This document shows, in pieces, positions 5,689 through 9,325 of a DNA stretch of 9,325 nucleotides (the stretch's first letter is position 1; the number at the start of each line of letters is the position of its first letter). The notes beneath the pieces were generated by a model. That model saw only the letters and a list, made by a program, of their open reading frames with translations, ran no database searches and was not told where the DNA came from. Source of the DNA: Methanothrix sp. (GTDB lineage Archaea > Halobacteriota > Methanosarcinia > Methanotrichales > Methanotrichaceae); NCBI GenBank assembly GCA_023229165.1, contig JALNZQ010000098.1, positions 1-9,325 of the forward strand, given 5' to 3'. Made by a program: the position numbers and the translations under genes.

Positions 5689-6978
5689 TTGCTATGGGGA
5701 ATTGTATTCCTGGTTTCGACTTTTTTGATCGTTTCCACTCCCTTGGTAAATGGCTTTAGTATAAGCATATCTGGTGCCAACGGAGGCAGCGCTGTCGACT
5801 CGGAAATAACATATAAAATAGGTATCAATTCGGAGCTTTCAGATAAAACCATCTTGACCTTTGGTAATGTAGTTGGGCTATCAAAAGCTTCAAAATTAAC
5901 AAGTCCTCTTTTCGGTGGAAGCGGTGACCTTTATGACTACCACAGTGCCCAAAATAAAGAAGGAGCTTGTGCGACGGTATGGATGTCCGCGAAAAATGCA
6001 AATAGCTGGACATATAGCTACTGGGCCATTCCCTCTGAGGGTGTCGGCTTGTCTGACAAAAAAGTAGAAGTTGGACAGAAAGTGACGATCTATGATGCGG
6101 ATTCGATCCATGGTCATGCCTCTGCCTATAATTCTGAAGGAGATCGCGCAGATACATGCACATCTATAGACCAAGGCTCCCTGGTCGGCTACAGTCACTC
6201 CGCGATTGCAACCAAAACAAGTGCCGAGTCCAAAACAAGTTGGGAATTAGCGACGGGTGAGGGGATTTGGAGCTGCCCAAATGTCCAAAATAAAGAGGGA
6301 GACAGTGCCCTTTCGCGAGCAGAAATACCGCATGGTACAATCAAGAAATACTCAAGCTCTGCACTGGCTACGAAAACCACAGTAAACACAAAGCAAAATG
6401 CTGCATACATAGAAGGCACTGAAAAAAGCAATACGCTTGGAATCCTATTAGAATCAACTGCCCGCAACCAAGAATTTGATGAGGCGCACACAGAAGTGCA
6501 CGTAAGTACGGGATCCATCAGTGGCTATGACGATTCCGCCACAGCTACAAAAAGCAAAACCGATGCATCAGTAAATATAAAAACGGCATCCGCGAAGAAT
6601 GGCTATATTTCCAACATGGTATGGGGCAGGCACTATTATGAAAAATCTTACGATTCTTTGATTTACGATGAATCTCGCGGAAGCAGCTACGTATCTCTTG
6701 GAAGTTTAGATCTCCGGCCTAGACGTACTTATGCATACCAAGCAAAAGCATCAGCCACCCCGTGGCTAACTCGCGCATTGCAAACGCAAGTGTGCCAAAA
6801 AGGATCTCAGGCCAGCGTAAGTGCTTATGCCTTTAATTATAATTTTGATCTAGGCATGGCAGCACAAACATGGCGTCCCAATAAAGGGACTATATATTCA
6901 TCCACTGCATCGACCAGTAATTCTCCCGGAGCACCAGATGCATCAGTGTCAGCTGTGAAATATATCGGAGCCTATTGA
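5689..6978 (+). CDS. Secreted repeat protein of unknown function (429 residues, TTG start)
   Basis: I do not recognise a family with a known function. The N-terminus is a hydrophobic signal peptide (LWGIVFLVSTFLIVS), with likely cleavage after VNG at 20-22, so the product is exported. The mature chain is rich in Ser, Ala, Thr and Tyr and has few hydrophobic runs, which suggests beta-sheet or solenoid structure. Three repeats of exactly 31 residues align without gaps at 147-177, 200-230 and 259-289. The consensus is x-N-x-E-x-D-x-A, then G-[ST]-[IL]-x-x-Y-x-x-S-A-x-A-T-K-[TS]. A fourth, degenerate QNKEG occurs near residue 88. There is no C-terminal membrane segment or sorting motif. It is AT-richer than its neighbours (26 of 60 GC at 5761-5820), hinting at transfer or fast evolution. 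The in-frame codons just before TTG read E-K-K-K, the charged region a signal peptide would normally have. Confidence 0.8.
   Translation: MLWGIVFLVSTFLIVSTPLVNGFSISISGANGGSAVDSEITYKIGINSELSDKTILTFGNVVGLSKASKLTSPLFGGSGDLYDYHSAQNKEGACATVWMSAKNANSWTYSYWAIPSEGVGLSDKKVEVGQKVTIYDADSIHGHASAYNSEGDRADTCTSIDQGSLVGYSHSAIATKTSAESKTSWELATGEGIWSCPNVQNKEGDSALSRAEIPHGTIKKYSSSALATKTTVNTKQNAAYIEGTEKSNTLGILLESTARNQEFDEAHTEVHVSTGSISGYDDSATATKSKTDASVNIKTASAKNGYISNMVWGRHYYEKSYDSLIYDESRGSSYVSLGSLDLRPRRTYAYQAKASATPWLTRALQTQVCQKGSQASVSAYAFNYNFDLGMAAQTWRPNKGTIYSSTASTSNSPGAPDASVSAVKYIGAY
6127..6219 (+). repeat. 31-residue repeat unit 1 of the secreted repeat protein
   Basis: The unit encodes YNSEGDRADTC followed by GSLVGYSHSAIATKT. 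It aligns without gaps to units 2 and 3. Asn2, Glu4, Asp6, Ala8, Gly17, Tyr22, Ser25, Ala26 and the A-T-K at 28-30 are shared by all three. Confidence 0.75.
6286..6378 (+). repeat. 31-residue repeat unit 2
   Basis: The unit encodes QNKEGDSAL followed by GTIKKYSSSALATKT. It lies 53 residues after unit 1. Linkers between units differ in sequence and length, so conservation is confined to the 31-residue block. Confidence 0.75.
6463..6555 (+). repeat. 31-residue repeat unit 3
   Basis: The unit encodes RNQEFDEAHTE followed by GSISGYDDSATATKS. It lies 59 residues after unit 2. Its Gly5 is replaced by Phe, and the block ends in Ser rather than Thr. Confidence 0.7.
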
Positions 6979-6986
6979 TAAAAAAT

Positions 6987-7032
6987 AGGAGGAGGAAGAT
7001 TAATACACACAATGAGACGGCCCGCTAGCTGA
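6987..7032 (+). other. Orphan strong ribosome binding site with a six-codon ORF
   Basis: AGGAGGAGG at 6987-6995, just after the stop of the secreted repeat protein, is a near-ideal Shine-Dalgarno sequence. The first ATG after it (7012, spacing 16) opens only six codons to TGA at 7030-7032. No longer frame follows. It may be the leftover start of a lost downstream gene, or a chance purine run. Confidence 0.3.
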
Positions 7033-7106
7033 AGATGATGTCATAGCGAGCTTACTGGTAATACTATATCTGTGATTATCCCTGATAGATTTCGCAGCCC
7101 TGGTTG

Positions 7107-7142
7107 CCTCAAGTCGAACTGGGCTTGAGGTATTTATATTTT
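7107..7142 (+). terminator. Hairpin terminator downstream of the secreted repeat protein
   Basis: CCTCAAG (7107-7113) and CTTGAGG (7124-7130) form a perfect 7-base-pair stem with a 10-base loop. The T-rich TATTTATATTTTG follows at once. The hairpin sits about 130 bases after the stop codon of the gene at 5689, so the transcript would have a long 3' untranslated region. Confidence 0.55.
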
Positions 7143-7249
7143 GTATCGGCTTGGGTCATAGATTATTCTCGCAAGCACTTCGAGAAGGGATTGATTCCTG
7201 ACAGTACATACAACATGTAACTTATGTATAAATTAATAAAATATAATAA

Positions 7250-7345
7250 TCGCGTCTCAAACGGGCCGACGCCGATCATCAGTGCCCTCTCATCCCTATG
7301 GGAAGTTTCTCACCTTGCTCTAACAGAGCATCTTTCTCATTTCTC
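7250..7345 (+). ncRNA. Candidate small RNA between an AT-only promoter stretch and a hairpin
   Basis: Bases 7227-7250 are almost entirely A and T and include TATA-like AAATATAA. A stretch richer in GC follows from 7251. It contains two small hairpins: TCCC-TAT-GGGA at 7293-7303, and TGCTCT-AAC-AGAGCA at 7316-7330. The second is followed by a pyrimidine-rich, T-rich tail that could terminate transcription. No convincing protein frame occupies the stretch. An inverted repeat TACATA...TATGTA (7205-7228) lies just upstream. No known RNA family is recognised. Confidence 0.2.
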
Positions 7346-7443
7346 TATTTGTATCTTATTCATACTTTATATTATGTAAAAATGGTTCCTGAATATCTTT
7401 TTCCTGCAAATGTTCTTAAGCTTACACGTAGTAGTATCCCATC

Positions 7444-7674
7444 ATGGCAGCAGTCTTAAAGCTACTAAGGCCGCGCAAGAGGGCGACTTTGCCAGGCACT
7501 TTCCGGAAAGATGGACGAGCTTTAGAGCTGCAGACGGCCAAGGAGATTCTGGCCGAGGTCTTTTGTATCCGGATCTCCGAGGTGGATGAGATGATTGAAA
7601 ATCGCTCTTTGGATTGCCATGAATGCCGGAAGGAAAAGGGGCTATGGCCCCAGGAGTTCCAGCTAGAGGTGTGA
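7444..7674 (+). CDS. Small hypothetical protein (76 residues) with a C-terminal CxxC
   Basis: I do not recognise a characterised family. The product is small, soluble and basic at the N-terminus (LRPRKR at 8-13). A central amphipathic, charged helical stretch at about 28-54 includes TAKEILAEVF and SEVDEMIENR. The tail has one C-x-x-C pair (Cys58, Cys61) in DCHECRKEK. One pair alone could bind half a zinc site or link to a partner. Codon use looks genuine: third positions are GC-rich, as in the following gene. There is no ribosome binding site before ATG 7444. A leaderless or short-leader transcript from TTCTTAAG near 7412-7419 is possible. It lies 89 bases ahead of the P5C reductase-like gene in the same direction, which hints at co-expression. 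Confidence 0.65.
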   Translation: MAAVLKLLRPRKRATLPGTFRKDGRALELQTAKEILAEVFCIRISEVDEMIENRSLDCHECRKEKGLWPQEFQLEV

Positions 7675-7682
7675 GGCTTTGG

Positions 7683-7699
7683 CTGCGGCATGCCCGCAG
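7683..7699 (+). promoter_or_regulatory. Hairpin between the small hypothetical gene and the P5C reductase-like gene
   Basis: CTGCGG-CATGC-CCGCAG is a perfect 6-base-pair, GC-rich stem with a 5-base loop, starting 9 bases after the stop codon at 7674. Only a short TTT follows, so it is a poor intrinsic terminator. It may instead stabilise the upstream message or partly limit read-through. Confidence 0.35.
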
Positions 7700-7763
7700 G
7701 ATCTTTGAAGGTGGACATTAGATCAGGGATTTGAAGTTCACGCACACCGCGGAGAAATACAAA

Positions 7764-8567
7764 ATGACAACTTTTGGATTCATCGGCACCGGCCATTTGG
7801 GAAGCATGCTGATAAAGAAGTTCGTGGAGACCGGGGCCATTGAGGCGGAGGAGATCCTGGCCAGCAACCGGAGGGCGGAGAAGGTAAAGCGTCTGGCAGA
7901 GGCTATCGGAATCCGCCCGGTGAGCAATCGCGCTGTGGCTGAGCTTTCCGATGTGATCTTCATCTGCGTTCGGCCCCTGGAGGTCAGGGACGTACTCAGC
8001 GACGTCGCCTACCTGCTCAATTCCCAAAAGCTGGTCGTCTCAGTGGCCGGGGACGTGTCGCTGGAAAAATTACAGAGCTTCTGCCCCGCCCGCCTGGCCC
8101 GCGCTTTTCCCAGCATGGCCTCCGAAAAGCTGCAGGGAGTGACACTTCTCGTTTTCGGGGATAATACTACAGCAGAAGACCAGCGGCTCATTACCGGCCT
8201 TTTTCATGCCCTCGGCCAAACCGCAGAGGTCAAGGAGAAGGACTTTGCCGTGCTGGCCGATCTGACGAGCTGCGCCCCTGGCTACTTCGCTTCCCCCATG
8301 CGTGAGTTCGTGCAGGCAGCGCAAAGAAGGGGGATCTCGCCTGAGCTGGCAGAACGCCTGGTCAAGCAGACCCTGCTTGGCACGGCCCTGCTCCTGGGGG
8401 ATGAGAGCTTTGCCGGGCTGATCAAGAGCGTGGCCACCGTCGGTGGAATCACGGAGGCAGGAGTGTTGGTCATAGAGCGCGAGGCACCCGGCATGTTCGA
8501 CCAGCTTTTCCAGGCCACGAAGGCCAGGCATGAGCTGGTTCGGAAGAAAATAGATGGACAGGGGTAA
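7764..8567 (+). CDS. Pyrroline-5-carboxylate reductase-like protein (divergent, ComER-like features)
   Basis: This 267-residue protein has an N-terminal Rossmann fold, with GFIGTGHLGS at 5-14 for the dinucleotide and SNRR at 34-37, the Arg pair suiting NADPH. It has an all-helical C-terminal dimerisation domain ending in the P5CR signature SVATVGGITEAGV (222-234). True P5CR reduces pyrroline-5-carboxylate to proline. Two spots usually conserved differ here. The K-P-Q after the fifth strand is V-R-P-L (69-72), and the M-P-N that follows is F-P-S (115-117). The S-G-S-G-P-A-Y region reads T-S-C-A-P-G-Y. Proline synthesis is therefore likely but not certain, and a paralogue of ComER type is the alternative. 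The ATG at 7764 is preferred over an upstream TTG at 7731: GGAG lies 9 bases before it, and the Rossmann strand starts at residue 3. Confidence 0.85.
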   Translation: MTTFGFIGTGHLGSMLIKKFVETGAIEAEEILASNRRAEKVKRLAEAIGIRPVSNRAVAELSDVIFICVRPLEVRDVLSDVAYLLNSQKLVVSVAGDVSLEKLQSFCPARLARAFPSMASEKLQGVTLLVFGDNTTAEDQRLITGLFHALGQTAEVKEKDFAVLADLTSCAPGYFASPMREFVQAAQRRGISPELAERLVKQTLLGTALLLGDESFAGLIKSVATVGGITEAGVLVIEREAPGMFDQLFQATKARHELVRKKIDGQG

Positions 8568-8598
8568 TTGAAATTGCCTGCGCCTAGGGCCCATCTTT

Positions 8599-8700
8599 TC
8601 AAGGGTTTGCAAAGCCCAAGCCAGTCAAAAGGTTTCTTATTAGATCTTTGATGCCGTCCATGTCGCGGAGGGAGTAATGCTTATTGCATTCTCTTCTCAA
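8599..8700 (-). CDS. Possible 33-residue small protein overlapping the 3' end of the GNAT gene
   Basis: The minus strand has AGGAGGAGGT at 8708-8717, then seven bases, then TTG at 8700-8698. This opens a 33-codon frame to TGA at 8599. The product begins MRRECNKHYS and contains MDGIKDLIRNLLTGLGF, an amphipathic helix-like segment. It overlaps the last 20 bases of the GNAT coding sequence in another frame, so it could be translated by coupling. The Shine-Dalgarno match may be only a by-product of the GNAT codons for K-E-E-V. An alternative reading is that the frame is the remnant of another gene's C-terminus. No family is recognised. Confidence 0.3.
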   Translation of the reverse strand: MRRECNKHYSLRDMDGIKDLIRNLLTGLGFANP

Positions 8701-9223
8701 AAATGTATACCTCCTCCTTTTGTTTCCCTGGATTCTTAATTCTGATAATCGCAAATCCTAATTTATGGACATAGAAGTGATGATTTCTTGTTGAGAACCC
8801 AGGGGTATCGGTCATCCATGCTTTGGTATCGGGAAACGCCGATTCGATCAATCTCCATATCTTCGTCCCTATTCCTTTTCCCTGGAATGGCGGATCAATA
8901 AAAATAGTTCCCAGGTAATTTTTTCCGTTTTCTCTGATCCAGACAATAACCCCGCCGATAAGTGTCCCGTTCAATAAGACCGTGAATGATTCAGTGGGTG
9001 ATTGTAATCCCCATTTTATCAAAAACCGTCCGTCATCATATCCATCAGGACCTCCTCTCTCCTCACCGAGATGGATCCTGGTATCATGGTCAAAAGCCCT
9101 GGTCATAATCTGGGTCAACGGTCTGATATCATCTTCGTTTAAGGGGTGTAATTCAATGTTTTCTGGTTCATCCACCCTAATCACCTGCAAACTGTATTTT
9201 TTATTGATGCAAAGCCATCTCAT
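8681..9223 (-). CDS. GNAT-family N-acetyltransferase
   Basis: This 180-residue GNAT-fold enzyme transfers an acetyl group from acetyl-CoA to an amine of unknown identity. The acetyl-CoA pyrophosphate loop is Q-G-K-G-I-G (114-119), following strand 4 (LGTIFIDPPF, 104-113). The N-terminal helix region RPLTQIMTRAFDHDT at 34-48 and the C-terminal FYVHKLGF are also typical. The HLGEERGGPDGYDDGR segment (51-66) marks a subgroup whose substrate I cannot name. The gene is AT-rich (24 of 60 GC at 8881-8940, against 40 of 60 at 8041-8100 in the P5C reductase-like gene), consistent with acquisition. The start at ATG 9223 is supported by a strong TATA box 25-32 bases ahead, giving a nearly leaderless message. 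It converges on the P5C reductase-like gene. Confidence 0.88.
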   Translation of the reverse strand: MRWLCINKKYSLQVIRVDEPENIELHPLNEDDIRPLTQIMTRAFDHDTRIHLGEERGGPDGYDDGRFLIKWGLQSPTESFTVLLNGTLIGGVIVWIRENGKNYLGTIFIDPPFQGKGIGTKIWRLIESAFPDTKAWMTDTPGFSTRNHHFYVHKLGFAIIRIKNPGKQKEEVYIFEKRMQ

Positions 9224-9247
9224 TTGTAGAGTCCCGAAACTCTTGAC

Positions 9248-9255
9248 TTTATATA
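9248..9255. promoter_or_regulatory. TATA box of the GNAT gene, possibly shared with the divergent right-edge ORF
   Basis: The minus strand reads GGGTATATAAAGTC, an excellent archaeal box with purines just upstream. It predicts a start within about five bases of ATG 9223. On the plus strand the same bases read TTTATATA, 15 bases before the ATG at 9270. That is too close for a standard leader but within reach of an internal or leaderless start. Confidence 0.6.
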
Positions 9256-9269
9256 CCCATCAAAAAGGC

Positions 9270-9325
9270 ATGGGAAAGAAGAATAAGGTTGTAAAGCTAA
9301 CAGAGAAGAAGATCAGATATATCAT
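9270..9325 (+). CDS. Start of an ORF cut by the right edge; possibly helix-turn-helix or transposase-type
   Basis: ATG 9270 opens a frame that runs off the window after 18 full codons: MGKKNKVVKLTEKKIRYI. The lysine-rich start followed by L-T-E-K-K-I-R-x-I resembles the beginning of DNA-binding domains in some archaeal transposase or integrase proteins. That is a resemblance only, and 18 residues cannot establish it. It is divergent from the GNAT gene with 46 bases between start codons. No terminal inverted repeat can be tested because the element, if any, lies outside. Confidence 0.4.
   Translation, partial: MGKKNKVVKLTEKKIRYI

Noticed and set aside
7298..7459. 53-codon plus-strand frame beginning MGSFSPCSNR
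   Set aside because: It has no ribosome binding site or coding-like codon use, and it runs 16 bases into the better-supported gene at 7444.
7731..7763. Upstream TTG start for the P5C reductase-like gene
   Set aside because: It would add 11 polar residues before the Rossmann strand. The ATG at 7764 has a GGAG site at good spacing.
7422..8027. 201-codon minus-strand frame
   Set aside because: It is the mirror of the small hypothetical gene and the P5C reductase-like gene. Codon bias belongs to the plus strand.
8070..8612. 180-codon minus-strand frame
   Set aside because: It is antisense to the P5C reductase-like gene, which keeps its family signature throughout this stretch.
1..9325. CRISPR array, toxin-antitoxin pair or defence island
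   Set aside because: I found no regularly spaced direct repeats of array type and no recognisable Cas, nuclease-antitoxin or restriction genes.

Overview
The window looks archaeal and most likely comes from a methanogen of the Methanosarcinales (Methanothrix/Methanosaeta-like). The evidence is an initiator tRNA of archaeal type with A1:U72 and three G:C pairs in the anticodon stem, an archaeal RNase HII, TATA-box promoters with short or no leaders, poly-T terminators, and very large N-glycosylation-rich secreted proteins. The genus is an inference from gene content. It was not checked against a database.

Layout. Positions 1-2990 (minus strand) are the first 996 codons of a giant exported protein that runs off the left edge. 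It carries a signal peptide and three copies of a module of about 211-217 residues, and it looks like a surface or adhesin-like protein. Positions 3170-4987 (minus) hold rnhB (RNase HII) followed 39 bases later by a class V PLP aminotransferase of the alanine-glyoxylate/serine-pyruvate/aspartate group. Positions 4988-5275 are a complex intergenic stretch with a GC-rich pocket, overlapping small ORFs and a palindromic TATA element. The initiator tRNA-Met gene follows at 5276-5350 (plus).

Positions 5351-5688 show no gene and are AT-rich with a dyad. At 5689-6978 (plus) lies a second secreted protein of unknown function. It starts at TTG and contains three ungapped 31-residue repeats. Positions 6979-7443 are non-coding, with an orphan ribosome binding site, a hairpin terminator and a possible small RNA. 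At 7444-7674 and 7764-8567 (plus) are a 76-residue hypothetical protein and a pyrroline-5-carboxylate reductase-like protein that departs from the family at two usually conserved places. At 8681-9223 (minus) is a GNAT acetyltransferase with a near-leaderless promoter. A small ORF with a strong Shine-Dalgarno sequence overlaps its 3' end. At the right edge (9270-9325, plus) the first codons of another ORF begin, perhaps a helix-turn-helix or transposase-type protein.

How the genes relate. This is not one pathway. Housekeeping genes (rnhB, aminotransferase, initiator tRNA, proC-like) alternate with accessory genes (two unrelated secreted repeat proteins, the GNAT gene, the right-edge ORF). The accessory genes are visibly poorer in GC or more repetitive. 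I do not see a convincing defence, CRISPR or biosynthetic cluster. The best leads are the repeat protein at 5689 with its A7 tract at the start codon, the small ORF at 8599-8700, and the pocket at 5015-5204.
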